Positions 31,608-42,693 of a DNA stretch of 64,000 bases are shown here, in pieces (position 1 is the stretch's first letter; each line of letters starts with the position of its first letter). The notes under the pieces were generated by a model that saw only the letters and a list, made by a program, of their open reading frames with translations, did no database searches and had not been told where the DNA came from. Position numbers and translations under genes: made by a program. Source of the stretch: Paracorniculantispora psalliotae (taxonomy: Eukaryota > Ascomycota > Sordariomycetes > Hypocreales > Cordycipitaceae); NCBI GenBank assembly GCA_002796755.1, contig PHFE01000095.1, forward strand, positions 1,047,270 through 1,111,269, given 5' to 3'.

Positions 31608-34059
31608 GGCTTTGTCGTCGGTGGCAGCAGCTGCTGCCGAAGAGACTGTGGTATCAGCAATTGGGATTGGTGACGACAAACGGTCGGCCGTGGCGACTGC
31701 GCGAGGACGAAGAAGAGTATGTCAGCAGGCTGGACTAGCGAAGGAATACTGAAGGATGCGGCAGCGTTTGACGGGTGAGTGTCAATGCGCGGTTGTATAA
31801 TGATGCAACGCAGTGGGTATATGCAGAAATAAATTGTTTGTGATGAGAAGAACAGTATAAAAATAGAGACGAATGTTTGCGACGCAGCAAACGACGGGCT
31901 CTTTGTTGTAGACAGGGTTTGTGTGAAGATTTGCCACCCTTGACTCGTGTGAGTGCAGACAGACTGTCGGCAGCGCCGATGGCGGGGTGAGATGGGATGA
32001 TGCACGCAGGGACCGGGATTGAAGCAAGGATGGTCCAAGATGCGATGAAAGCAGGGGAATGAAGTAAATGATTTATAGCGGAATATAAATCTTGGGCAGG
32101 AAGATGTGAATTGGAGCCGCGGCCAAGGCTGGTGAGGGGAAAATGGAGGTGACACGCGATGTATCGTGACCTGTCGAGGCCAAGATGGCCGGGCGGCTGG
32201 CCGGGACAGTTGGAGCGGCGCAAACGGGAACTTACCAAGGCGGAAGTGCTGTGCCGAGGCGGGAAAAAACGAGTGGGAAAAGCAGGAAAGGTAAGAGAAC
32301 GAGTCACAAGGCCGTTATTATGACGAGAGATGCAGGCGCAAAGCAAAAGAGGACGACGCGAGGGGAATGAGAGCCGAGTGGCTTGAAGTGGTGGTGTGGT
32401 GGTGGCGATTTGGTCTTGTGGTGGCCGGGGCTGGCTGGGGCAGCAGCTGCGTGCAGAAGCGGTGATGATGGGCCGACCTCACGATATGCAGCCGAAACGG
32501 ACGGACAAGAAAGCAAACGCGACAAGTACCGCCTGAAGCAACAGAAGATGATTTTTGAGAATGAACAGAGCCAGGTGTGAAAGAAGAAGGAGATTTTTCA
32601 TCTTCTTTTCCTTTGGCCCTTTCTTCACCGGCCCAGCCTTTTAGTGTCCAGCGCTGGAGTAAGCCCAGCCGCAACAGGAAAAGGCACTCACTCGCCCGCT
32701 CGCCTGCCACCCTCGGAGCGCAGCACTGACTGCGGGGAGGGGGAGCGACAAAGACCAGCCAGAGAGCATGTCCCCTGGCCCATGAACAAGCCCAAAAGAC
32801 TCAAGAGGGACGCTAAGAATGCCTGGAACTACAAGGGCCGCCGCGGCCGATCTAGCCTGGATCATCTCTTGCGGGGGTGTGGTGGTGGGTGGCCTGCTTG
32901 CCTGCATCACACTAGGCCTGCAGGATGGGATTGGGACAGTTGAACGACCAGGAATCGGACTGGCGCAGCTAGTTAGTTAGCAACTATGCTAACCAGTGCC
33001 AGCGTCCCAGCGTCGCACTCAAGGGTTGCAACGCCCACTTGGGAGGGGCAGTCTGGTCTGACCGAAAAGGCCCGTCGAGAGAGGCAACAAGAAGAGGAGG
33101 TGTGCAAGTCGTGGTGGTGGTGGAGAGGGCGAACCGAGACAAGTGTGTAATAAAAAACAAGGTGAACAAGTCTTACCTGGTATGCATGCGACAGCCACGG
33201 CGGGCACATGGTCAACTGCCGTCTCAGACATGATATCAGGTCCTTTTTTATTCCAATCAAAGAAAATAAAAAGGGCAAATAAAAATGCGGCTGGTCTCAG
33301 AAGAAAACCTGTCAAAACGGCGGGACGGACGCCCAGTCACGGACTCGAACTGGCTGGCTGGAATAGTGCCACCGCTAACAGGGCTCGGAGGGTGGAGGGC
33401 GCACGCCAGCCTCTGCAGAAGAGACCGCTGTGGTGGCGTCAAAACCACTTGTGGCTGGCTGCCAGAACAAGCCTGGACAGGACAGGGTTCCGTGGTGAAA
33501 TCCCACGAGACAACTCTGAGCGCGTTCTCAACCCCGAGTGGGAGGAAAAAACCGAACCAGGCCGGGTTTGCAAGGGCCGCCTGCACAAGTCTGCGGCTCA
33601 ATGTTTTGCTGGTTTCCTTTCTTCAGCAGATTTCTGCTGTTTCAGCCAAAGAAAACCCTTTCCCTCTCGCAATAAGCCCACAGAATCTCCAGTCGACAAA
33701 ATGAGGTCTAAAAAACGCTGGTGAATGGTTGCGGCCGTGGCAGACACAACACACACACACAACTTCTGCAAACGGTGGTGTCCGTCTGTGGGTCCCCGCT
33801 CTCCCTCTCAGGAACTGGCACACCCTTTCTACTCGTGGGCAACCAAAAACAGCGACTCCCGCTGCACCAGATATTCATCTCCTCTTGAGACTACACTGGC
33901 ACCATATTTCCCTTTATTTATTGTAGCCGATAATACGACCTGCAACGCCGTCATGCTTCTCGTACATTCTTTCTTTCCCCTCTCCCACGGCCGCTGCTCC
34001 CGGAGCGTCCGAAAATGGGGATAGGCTTTTTGATAGACATAAGCGCCAAATTCTCCGCT
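31608..34059. other. Long intergenic region, leader and promoter of the Gag1-like gene
   Basis: About 2.5 kb. The left third is the leader of the Gag1-like gene, with a probable 5' UTR intron (about 32235-31699). The remainder shows only short or low-complexity frames in several phases. A 193-codon plus frame (33143-33724) has no recognisable motif and ends in low-complexity basic sequence. Nothing else supported. Confidence 0.5.
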
Positions 34060-34131
34060 GGTGTGCTGGCGCAATGGTAGCGCGTAGTCCTCCTAAGACT
34101 AAGGCTGAGGGTTCGAGTCCCTCGTACATCG
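34060..34131 (+). tRNA. tRNA-Arg (anticodon CCU)
   Basis: Full cloverleaf, no intron. Acceptor 34060-34066 pairs with 34124-34130 (five Watson-Crick pairs, two G-U). The D stem GCGC/GCGC encloses AATGGTA. The anticodon stem TAGTC/GACTA (34085-34089/34097-34101) encloses loop CTCCTAA, anticodon CCT at 34092-34094. T stem GAGGG/CCCTC encloses TTCGAGT. Discriminator G at 34131. Reads AGG codons. A run of seven T starting at 34160 is the probable RNA polymerase III terminator. Confidence 0.92.
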
Positions 34132-34591
34132 TACATTGAAAGTCTCGCCTCTGGGGGACTTTTTTTCATTTTTTGCTTGATATTCTCTATTTTTCCATTT
34201 TGGCGTACATCCTTGCTTTTGTCGCCCACCCAATCTTCTACTTTTTTTTTTAAACCGTTGCAATTCGTTCCGTGTTTGTTGTGGCTGTATGCACACGCTT
34301 GCACAACGGAAAGCAACATCTACTCCCGGCGCGGAATGACTCCATTACCCATTGGTACTTAACCAAACATGAAATGGAGAGCAAGTATCTATCAGCTTGA
34401 ACATGCACGATTCACTGAAATAATGCTTCATCAACTGTACATTATTATAATTGGCCAGGTATTCTAATCATACAAGGCATGGCGTCCTCCATTACTTCGT
34501 CCATTATTCATATCGGTCGAAGCCGAGTTCCCGCTGCGTCTCGTTACATCGTCATTGGGTATTGCTCGCCCAGAGACAGTCTCGGAGTCAT
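34132..34591. other. Intergenic between tRNA-Arg and the Q/P-rich gene
   Basis: AT-rich, about 460 bp: the tRNA trailer and the 3' flank of the minus-strand gene. No coding signal seen. Confidence 0.5.
34160..34166 (+). terminator. Pol III oligo-T terminator of tRNA-Arg
   Basis: Seven consecutive T, 29 nt past the tRNA 3' end and the first T run long enough to stop RNA polymerase III. Confidence 0.7.
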
Positions 34592-37288
34592 CTATGCACC
34601 TGATCTCGCCTCTCTGATTGCGTCTACCATCGATTTCCGCCCTCTCTTCCGCCCGGTTGGCATAGACTCCTGATCCGGCGCCCGCTTCCTTTTCATCTCG
34701 CCATTTTGAGCAGACATGTTGCTATTGACGCTATTTGGCGTAGAGTCGGAAGACGCCCATTGGGGTGGCCCAACAGTGGCAGAATAAGGGCCACGGGGGT
34801 AGCTTGCCGGACCTGGCTGGACGGCCATAGGGGCGGCAGTGCTGGTGCCCGCGGGAGCAGTTCCTGCGGCTGCGGCCATCGCCTTGGCCTCTTGATGTTT
34901 TCGCATTGCCTTGGCCGTACGCTCCTTGGCCTCCTCCAGTCTCTGCCCTTCCAAAATGCGACTCTCCTTGTCGCTGCAGGAGTATGACGTGTATGAAACG
35001 CCATTAACCTCAATGACTTTCATCGCACCTGTCAGTATCCATCCAATCTTATCGTCCGCCTTGCGATTTCGTGTCGTCTTCTTCTCCTCGGCTGTCTTCG
35101 GGGGCATCTTCGCTCCTTGCGGCTTGGCTCGCGAATTTGACGCCGCCGACCCGGCCCGTCTCATTTGCTGCAGAGCCATGGTTGCTGGTCCCTCGGGCTG
35201 CGTGAAGAAGCTCTGTCCGTTGCCGGCAATAGTGGGGTTGACATTGGCGTGGGAACCAGGAAATTGGGCCATCTTTATAATTGGCCCTTGTTCCGCCGTG
35301 GTGGCAAAGCCTCTGACTTGTGCCACCGGTGGGCGGGTTGGTTGCTTGTCCGTCATGACGGTGAGCCCTGTGCTGGTATTCAACACCACTGCCTTGAGCT
35401 GATAGGACGAGACTGTCGTGACGAGGCTCTTCCAGGCGCCAAGTATCTCTTCTGGTCCTCGCCTCCTGCCGTCCGGGCCTTCTTGCTGGAACACACCAGG
35501 GTAAAATTCATCATATGCCCAGGAAATGGCATTGGCGCATTGTGCTCCGTGAATGGAGGGTGGATTTGTGTTCACAATGTGTTCTACCACTGCTTTCTCC
35601 AGTTCAATCTTGGGTATCTTCTTATGAGGTTTGAATCCCAGCATGGTGCCTTTCTCTTTCATCTCCTTCTCCATCTGCTTCAGGAAGAGTCTGACGGCCC
35701 ATGCCGCACCACGAACGAAGCCATCCGTGATGGCAGCCTTGGTTGCGTCCTGTGATGACATTCCGAGCTTGATATTTTTCTTATCAAGCCTTCTGGCATG
35801 TGGCTCGATAATGTTCGGGTCATTCTCCAACCAGTTGACAGGGGGAGAGGGGGAGGGATAGACCTGCCCAAAGCTCCATTCGGCGCGGAAATCTCGGTTT
35901 CTTATGTACTCATGCGAATTGATATCGGGTGGCCTTTCTGAGCGATTCAAACTGGTATTTACCCCGTCTGCGGTGTAATATAGCTCCATCGATGGGTCAC
36001 CAACTGGCATAGGAAGCATGGGCTGCTGCATTGACTGGGGAATAGAGTCGGGAGCTTGCGAGCCAGAGTGGCAACCAAATGGGTTTCGGAACTGTGGACA
36101 ATTTTGAGCCCCATTGCCCAAACCCATCCCATATTGTGGATGCTGAAGAGGATGCTGATTCTGAGTCTGAGGGTGCTGATTCTGAGGATACCGATTCTGA
36201 GAATGCTGGGGTTGCTGATTGAAAGATGAACTTGCACCATTGAAGGACTGAGTCGCAAGTTGATTACTTCCTATCGAAGGGTACCTGTATTCTCGGTAGG
36301 GTTGGTTTTGTTGCGGCTGATGAGGTTGGTGCTGGACAGGGAACTGCTGAGGGCCGGGGCCGTACCGGGTCGGATCAAATTGCTCAGCTTGTGACTGGCT
36401 CTGCACTGGAGTCGGTGGTGGAATCGCCGGACTTTGTTCGCCAGGACCTCGACCATCAGGATAATACATGTGCTTTTCCAAATCTGGGGGCAGCGGGACA
36501 TAATTGGGAGGAGCAATATTCCGGGGAGCAAGCTTGGCAACCTCCTCTGGTTCGAGGTATTTGATCTCTCCGTCGGGCCCAATATCTGGTGGCAGGCGTG
36601 AAAACCGACCCCGGGGGGATGCGTTCATGACCAAGGTCTGGGCTGATCCAGTATGGCCGAAAGAAGCCGCAGTGTACACGTTGGCACCAGCCGCTATGCT
36701 CGCCGCTATGTTCGCTGCGGCGGCCCGATTTCGCGCTGCGACGGCATTTGAAAAATGTTGCTCGTTTATCTGTGTAGGTTGAGAGGGGTTAACCATCAGC
36801 TGCGGCGGATCGGGGCTCTCCTGATCTTGAGCCGGGCTGGCCGTCGGGTGGTGCTCGTCATTGGCGGCCGAGTCTGGGAAAGCAGTGTCCACATGCTGCA
36901 GAGACTCTTCTGTAAAGTTTGCTTCTTCGATTATAGCCTCTGCCGCGGTGGCTGTGTCGTTCGCATCTTCTCCATAAACTTTGGTACTCTCGCATCCTGT
37001 GCTGACAACAGTATCGGGAGTTTGGCGAATAGACGTCGACAGGTTTGGGGATGGAGAAGGGAGCGACGTATGAAAGCTATCTGTAGCCGGGAGGGACGGA
37101 TCTGTGGCTAGATCTCGCATAATTGCATCCCAGTCGGCATATTGACCGGTCGATGGTGGATATTGATCATAACGAGGTACACTGTCGCCGAGGTCGAAAC
37201 GGGTCAGCGGCTCAGAGTCCACATTTGCAAGGTTATGATCATGCGGATCCCCATGCGAGTCCATGCTGGGGAAAAATACGTTGTCCAT
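34592..37288 (-). CDS. Large Gln/Pro-rich protein of unknown function, probably nuclear
   Basis: Single exon, 898 aa, ATG at 37288. I do not recognise the family. Residues 1-200 are acidic and Ser/Thr-rich. An Ala-rich helix follows (AVAARNRAAAANIAASIAAG). Then comes a long Gln/Pro/Asn-rich tract with repeated QNQHPQ-like units (nt about 36000-36450). A more globular region (nt about 35350-35900) includes FVRGAAWAVRLFLKQMEKE and a stretch around HGAQCANAISWAYDEFYPGV, which may be a real conserved domain. A second compact segment (GWILTGAMKVIEVNGVSYTS) precedes a Glu/Lys/Arg-rich helix. The C-terminus has two basic clusters (MKRKRAP and GRKRGRKS) like a bipartite nuclear signal, the second also resembling an AT-hook core. 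A transcription- or chromatin-related role is a guess. The uninterrupted length makes the gene itself certain. Confidence 0.75.
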   Translation of the reverse strand: MDNVFFPSMDSHGDPHDHNLANVDSEPLTRFDLGDSVPRYDQYPPSTGQYADWDAIMRDLATDPSLPATDSFHTSLPSPSPNLSTSIRQTPDTVVSTGCESTKVYGEDANDTATAAEAIIEEANFTEESLQHVDTAFPDSAANDEHHPTASPAQDQESPDPPQLMVNPSQPTQINEQHFSNAVAARNRAAAANIAASIAAGANVYTAASFGHTGSAQTLVMNASPRGRFSRLPPDIGPDGEIKYLEPEEVAKLAPRNIAPPNYVPLPPDLEKHMYYPDGRGPGEQSPAIPPPTPVQSQSQAEQFDPTRYGPGPQQFPVQHQPHQPQQNQPYREYRYPSIGSNQLATQSFNGASSSFNQQPQHSQNRYPQNQHPQTQNQHPLQHPQYGMGLGNGAQNCPQFRNPFGCHSGSQAPDSIPQSMQQPMLPMPVGDPSMELYYTADGVNTSLNRSERPPDINSHEYIRNRDFRAEWSFGQVYPSPSPPVNWLENDPNIIEPHARRLDKKNIKLGMSSQDATKAAITDGFVRGAAWAVRLFLKQMEKEMKEKGTMLGFKPHKKIPKIELEKAVVEHIVNTNPPSIHGAQCANAISWAYDEFYPGVFQQEGPDGRRRGPEEILGAWKSLVTTVSSYQLKAVVLNTSTGLTVMTDKQPTRPPVAQVRGFATTAEQGPIIKMAQFPGSHANVNPTIAGNGQSFFTQPEGPATMALQQMRRAGSAASNSRAKPQGAKMPPKTAEEKKTTRNRKADDKIGWILTGAMKVIEVNGVSYTSYSCSDKESRILEGQRLEEAKERTAKAMRKHQEAKAMAAAAGTAPAGTSTAAPMAVQPGPASYPRGPYSATVGPPQWASSDSTPNSVNSNMSAQNGEMKRKRAPDQESMPTGRKRGRKSMVDAIREARSGA

Positions 37289-38878
37289 GATCAAGATTTG
37301 AAGGTGATTCTCCTGGAGAAAGAATGCTGTCGTAGAATATGCAATAGCCTATGGGAGGCTTTCGATTCGATGGACGTGGTGTTGTATGCAAGTGATTCTC
37401 GTAGCCAGACAATGTAAAGAGTGGTTTTTTTTCAACGGAAAAAGAGTTTCTCGAGTAATTGAAAAAAGAAGAATAATTGAGTGATGCAAATAAAATAAAT
37501 GCGCCTGGGGTATCGTAGGTAATGCGTGCGATGCGGTTGGAATAAGAGCTTGAACAATGAACAGGAGACTGATCAACGGAACCGAGTTGAGAGAAGAAGA
37601 GAAGAAAAAATTGGACAGTAGAGGAGAAAAATATTCAAATGTATGCCAGCTGAGGCCAAAAAAAGTCAAAAAGGAGTAAACCAAAAATGAAGGTGGCGTG
37701 AGGGCCAGACAGGATAAATGTGAAGCGAAAGTGATGGTTGACTTTGGGGCGCTCAGAAGGTTGCAGCCACACAGTCACCAAGTGAGTGTAGGCTGGGTGT
37801 AGGTGGTGCCTTGCAGCCCACGGGCCAAGTTTGCACACCAACAGGCGCGGGCGCTGCGACAAAACGAGGCGTTGCCACTTTGGGGTGTTTGCTTGCCCGC
37901 CCGCTTCTGTCAGCGCCCGTAGCACGCGAGTATAGTGGGTGATTGATTTGCCGGATAATCTTGTTCTTATTTTCTTTAAAATGCAAAGGAATCACTGTGC
38001 TGTTCCTGCACAGAGCGCTTGGGGGGAAAGGCGTACAAGCAAATCTTTGTGCTAAGAAGAAACGGCTTGTAGAGGACGGTCGAGGGTCCGCACTGGATGA
38101 AATGAGGGACGCAGACAAAGAAAGTCCAAAAGACCGGGGAAATGTGACTCGTTTATGTGACAGGTCGAGAGGGAATCACATCTGTCCGGGGTTGATGTGG
38201 GCGAGTCGCCCTTATGTTGTGCAACCACCTCCCATGCTTCAGAGGCAAACGTGACTTGGGCTTCCTGCGGCCAGCGTACCAAGCTGAAGATTTTTTTTTC
38301 AGGTCTTCATAAGATGCCCCCGTATCTCTTTCAGCTGTGGAGAATCGTTGCGGGAGGAAAGAAGGGTAATGAAGCGCAAACATATATACATGATGCTGCC
38401 GCTGTTGCTCTGGCGCACGACCTTTCTTTGAGGTCCTCCTCACGATACATGGCACAGTAAGTGGCTGATAGTCACCCACACAACCCAAGCACGCCGCCTG
38501 CTCATGAGATAAATTAAACGCACATGGGTATTAATCATGCGTAATCTATGCAAAAAAGAAGAATTTATTTTTGTGTATCCCGTGTTATAAAGGGGGAAAG
38601 AAAAATCTAGCTATCAACAGTCCCATACAAACGCCCAAAACTCCTTCTCTCACGGCTCTCTCTCTCTCTCTCTCTTGTTCTTGTGTGCGTGTGGCCAGAC
38701 GGGCGGACAGGCCAGGGAGCCCTTATCCGGTCTCCCGCTGCCGAGACATGCAGCTGCAATGCCAGTTGTTGCGCGCCGAGTCCGGACCAGTCAAATCTCG
38801 CAAATCTCAGAACAAGGTGACCCCATGCACACACAGGGCTTATCCCGGCCAGAGGCGGTCCTTTTTTTTTCTTTCTTT
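37289..38878. other. Intergenic region, 1.6 kb
   Basis: Promoter and leader of the Q/P-rich gene (left) and 3' flank of ies2 (right). Contains a (CT)10 microsatellite. Short overlapping frames in all phases lack motifs; nothing else supported. Confidence 0.5.
38656..38675. repeat. (CT)10 dinucleotide repeat
   Basis: Twenty bases of uninterrupted CT, 204 bp past the ies2 stop codon. Confidence 0.9.
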
Positions 38879-40216
38879 TTACGCCACCTCTTCCACCATC
38901 TTGCTCGCGCCGCTACTACCCTTACCCGGCGGGCCAAACACATCACCCACCGGGCCGCCCATGATCTCGTTGGGCACCGCAACCTTGCTGCCGCTCTTGT
39001 TGCTCACCCAGCGAATCAGCGTCTCCGCCGGCCTGCCGTCCCCGTCGGGCGAGGTGCCACGGCCCTTCTTGCTCGTCTTGGGCGCTTGCTTCTTCAATAG
39101 CTTGTTGATGGTTTCCATCTGTAGCCGTCCGTGGTTAGCATGAGCACCGTTTGATGTGTGGAAATGTCTCTCCTGTCCACTGTGCGACGTACCTTGACTT
39201 CTTCGTTGCGCTTCTCGCTCAGGTTTCGTCTACGGCGAGCCATTTCCTGGCGACGCATAGACAGTTCCTCAGCCGTGAAAACCTTCTTTGCTTGCACCTC
39301 TGTAGAAATTCGTTAGTCTACTATTTGCGCCAGATATCAGTTGGTACGCACCATCGGATAGCTTCATGTATTCTTGCGGCTGCTCGTCGAAGCGTGCTCT
39401 TTGGCGTTTGGTCATCTTGGCCAGGTCTGGTGTGCCTGCGCGGCTGCCGTCCTCGTCACTGTCGAGATCTTGGGCGTCTGCCTCGCCTTCTGCATCTTCC
39501 TCATCATCCTGCTCTTCGTCGTCGTCGTCTTCATCTTCGTCATCTTCGTCACCATCACCGGCGACTTCAATCTCCTCTCCTTCCGCATCTTCGTCAGCCA
39601 TGGTCTCATCACCCATGCCCATCGTCTCATCTCCTAAATCACTATCCGGCTCACTAAGCTCATCGTCATCGTCATCGTCATCATCTGCGACGATGCGCGA
39701 TGCAGCCGCTCTGGCAGCGCTGCGCGGCTTCGCGGAGCGCGAGACTTTGATACTAGTTACCTTGCCGCGACGCGGAGCCGGTGCAGCGTCCATGTCGACA
39801 TCACCGTCAGCATCGAGATCCTCGCCTTCGGCATCCATGTCTACCTCGTCCTCCCCTTCGGCGTCTTCTTCGTCGAGGTCAACCTCGACTTCATCCTCCA
39901 TCTCTTCCTCATCATCGTCATCGGGGCTGGAATCCACGACATAGCTCTTCTTTGTGCCACGGTTGCGCTTGCCGGTGACGATTTCACTAGTATCAAACTG
40001 TTCGGAGCGGCGGTTGCCACGGCCGGACTGACGCGAGCGCGAGGGCATGGTTTCTGATTCTGGCGACGAAGGCGCGTCGCGATAGGCCACGGAGCGTCCT
40101 GAGCGGCGGGATGGGACGGGACTGTCGCCGGATCTTTCATTGTCAGCCCATTTCGATTGAAACGAGATATTTTCGGTCGCCTTGGTGGCGGCCGAGCGTT
40201 TCGGGCGAGACGCCAT
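38879..40216 (-). CDS. ies2: INO80 chromatin-remodelling complex subunit Ies2 (PAPA-1-like)
   Basis: Three exons: 40216-39352, 39299-39193, 39118-38879; introns 52 and 74 nt; 403 aa. The N-terminus is basic (MASRPKRSAATKATENISF). Residues about 85-250 form a very acidic, low-complexity tract of Asp/Glu runs. The conserved C-terminal part begins at KMTKRQRARFDEQPQEYMKL and continues across the first splice junction into VQAKKVFTAEELSMRRQEMA and RRRRNLSEKRNEEVKMETIN. This Lys/Arg/Glu-rich block is the PAPA-1-like signature of Ies2/INO80B. Ies2 activates the Ino80 ATPase in nucleosome spacing and histone H2A.Z exchange. The zinc-finger HIT region of mammalian INO80B is not evident, as expected for fungi. 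The frame is open far upstream of 40216, but that part is read as leader. Confidence 0.85.
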
Positions 40217-41556
40217 GGTGAGTGAGGTGCAGGTGAGTGAGTGAGCGAGCGGGCGTGTCGGATCAGGGTGTTCAGGGAGAGGTGATGCGCTAAAATGACA
40301 GCTTGCACGTTGGCGATGCGCAATGGATGGCGGGCTTGATGAATTGCCTGCTTTGTTGCCAGGGCTGCGTGTTTGCGGATGAAGCAAGGGGTGATGCTGG
40401 AGCGCAGTGGTGCAAGGTTGCAGGTTTTTGGTGTTTTGCCGCTTCCAGGCGCCGCCGCCAGTGCCAGGCCGAGCCAGTTCACTCGAATTGGCGGCCGACG
40501 GATCCTGCTTTTTGCGCGCCCGCGAAGCCTGGATTGATGCTCCACGCCACGTTTTTACGCCCAAAACTAGCAGGTGAGATTGCAACGAGTGATCGACTCA
40601 CCTATTGGAGGCGCTAAAAATACCTTGCAGGTACTCTCTTGCAAATAATGGTAATCCGTAGCACGCGACCAAGGCTCACGGCAACGCGCCAAACTAACTT
40701 GGCAGCCGCAGGATTCTGTGCGACGAATTTGGAGACGGCAGGGAGCTGGCTCTCAGTCTGGATTCGCGTCACCCAGCGTGGGTACTTCCAGGGCTTATCC
40801 GTAGTAATGTGTCAGTGGCACCAGGCGCTGTCTGGGGCAAGATGCGCTTCTTGACAGTGGCAGTCTGTCGGAGTACACGAAGCTTTTTGTACCAGGCAAA
40901 TACATATTAATTAACGGTATGTGGTTTCATGCATATTCTTGCAAATCTGCAACCGGGTAAACTGCATCTCGTGTCCTTTTTTGCGATTGAAATGTCGCCC
41001 GAAACTACGGCAGGCATGCCGGCTGGATAACATAACGATATTGCCTCTGACTGTCTGCCTTGTTGCTCAAATTATTTAATAACGAGTTCGCCAAACAGCA
41101 AATATGCCACTAGTTTCTTCGATTGCTCGCACAACTTATGGGGGAGCCGTAGACGATAAAAGTATACCCCAGCGATACTGGTAAGCTGCACAAGCCAAGC
41201 GCAGCGTCTTCTTACCTGTTGGATTTCGAAGAAGTCCCGCCATAACCCCGGAAATATGAGATGGCTTTGATCGTGGAAAGACCTGTGCCGATCATCCTCG
41301 TATTATCACTTCATCAATGCCTTGCCAGCCTTACCAGCTTACCGTGTGACGGTTTTCAAGGCTGCCAAGATCATTTGGTGCACTATGATGTAGCCCGGGC
41401 GATTAGTGTGGACGCCCCTTCGTCATCGGGCGACCACAAGGCTGGCGATGAGCGGCGGAAATATATATACCAGATGTCGAACCGTACATCAGTTTGGCTC
41501 TTCTATTACAAGTATATTCCATTAAGAATTACATAATCTCATCCATCGTTGCCATA
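40217..41556. promoter_or_regulatory. Divergent promoter between ies2 and an unknown gene
   Basis: About 1.3 kb, no coding signal beyond chance frames. The segment after 40860 is AT-richer. No recognised regulatory motif stands out. Confidence 0.5.
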
Positions 41557-42210
41557 ATGACTACAGACTCCAAAGACGTTTTTCGCATCTCCCGCACACC
41601 TCTCTCTGAAACATATCGAATATCCCCAAAAACCATCACCACCAGTTCCAACTATAGCCTAGACGTCAAGCCTCGGACAAACGCGGAACGGCCATTCATG
41701 GTTCTCCACGATGATTCCCAGAAACACATCTGCGGTCTTGTCAGGCGCCCGATGAACTCCTCCACCTTTGAGATCCGCCTCGGTGGCTTCGGCAACGCCA
41801 GCGGCGAAAAGGGCCACCCGACCGACGAAGACGAGTGGCACGAGCTGAATTGCACCAGTGACTCGACAGCCATTTGGTCACTTTGCCTGCCATCCGACGA
41901 GACACGGGCATTTGCCTGGGTACGCTCGTCACGGAGCCTGGCCGGCCGCTGCATGAAGCTGGTTGATGTCACAGGAATGAATGATGCTTCCAAGGCAAGC
42001 CTTGAAGACTTATCCGCACTGGCTGATTTTGAGCCCAAGAAGGGTTTGACGTCCTTTGCCAATATTGAAGTTGACCGCTCGCGATCGCCCCTAGCGGAAG
42101 AATTTCTGCAGATGGTTTTCCTAACGGCCATGTGCCTTAACGATCACCTGTCCAAACAAGGCACAAATGCTCTTGGTTGGGGATCGAGAGGGTTCGAAGA
42201 CCGAAGATAA
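41557..42210 (+). CDS. Small protein of unknown function (217 aa)
   Basis: Single exon, ATG at 41557. I do not recognise the family with confidence. The N-terminal 50 residues are Ser/Thr-rich. A globular region follows (PFMVLHDDSQKHICGLVRRP, STFEIRLGGFG, EWHELNCTSDSTAIWSLCLP, RAFAWVRSS, MKLVDVTG) with regularly spaced beta-like strands, loosely recalling LURP-one/tubby-type beta-barrel proteins of filamentous fungi. Then comes an acidic helix and a hydrophobic helix near the C-terminus (LAEEFLQMVFLTAMCLNDHL). No signal peptide. Codon use and a clean ATG argue for a real gene, but function is unknown. Confidence 0.6.
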   Translation: MTTDSKDVFRISRTPLSETYRISPKTITTSSNYSLDVKPRTNAERPFMVLHDDSQKHICGLVRRPMNSSTFEIRLGGFGNASGEKGHPTDEDEWHELNCTSDSTAIWSLCLPSDETRAFAWVRSSRSLAGRCMKLVDVTGMNDASKASLEDLSALADFEPKKGLTSFANIEVDRSRSPLAEEFLQMVFLTAMCLNDHLSKQGTNALGWGSRGFEDRR

Positions 42211-42693
42211 CCATATTGACACCGACTTTTTATTGATCTTCTCTTTCCCACATACCGTAGCATTCGTCTCCCTTACGAGAGCAAATCACCTATGCCGGGA
42301 CACGGATGGGACCTTGGAACTGCTTCGGCAGAGGAACGCTTTATTGAATTATTCCCATAGCAGCAGATAGATACCGAGATTGACTTTCATAAACACAATA
42401 TAATTCTCACTTTAGTTAAACCATCCCATCTTGGTGGCACAACGCTCGCGGCAGCGCGATCGCCTTCCCCGGTTCTGTGACGGAGCGAGGCTCCACTGTA
42501 GCTTTTTGCCTCGGCATCCCAGCCATTGCTGGTGAGCAATGCTTGTTCGGCCGGTGGCGGCCCACCGAACATTATCCGCGCCATCACAAGGCAATTCCGG
42601 CTTTCCTGCAATTGTCACTCCCGCCTCCCATCTTACCATTGTCCGCACCCTATATACACGCAAGTTGCGAAAAATATCCATACAGAATACACA
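42211..42693. other. Intergenic, promoter of the Pex14/17-like gene
   Basis: About 480 bp. A plus-strand frame runs into the gene from upstream, but its start is not needed by the conserved domain. Nothing else seen. Confidence 0.5.

Noticed and set aside
33320..33375. Box-B-like sequence on the minus strand suggesting a second tRNA
   Set aside because: The T stem does not pair and no acceptor or anticodon arm can be built.
33143..33724. 193-codon plus frame in the long intergenic region
   Set aside because: No domain, unusual composition, no supporting context.
40217..40585. Upstream extension of the ies2 frame to 40585
   Set aside because: The added sequence is unlike Ies2, and the ATG at 40216 begins the usual basic N-terminus; treated as leader.
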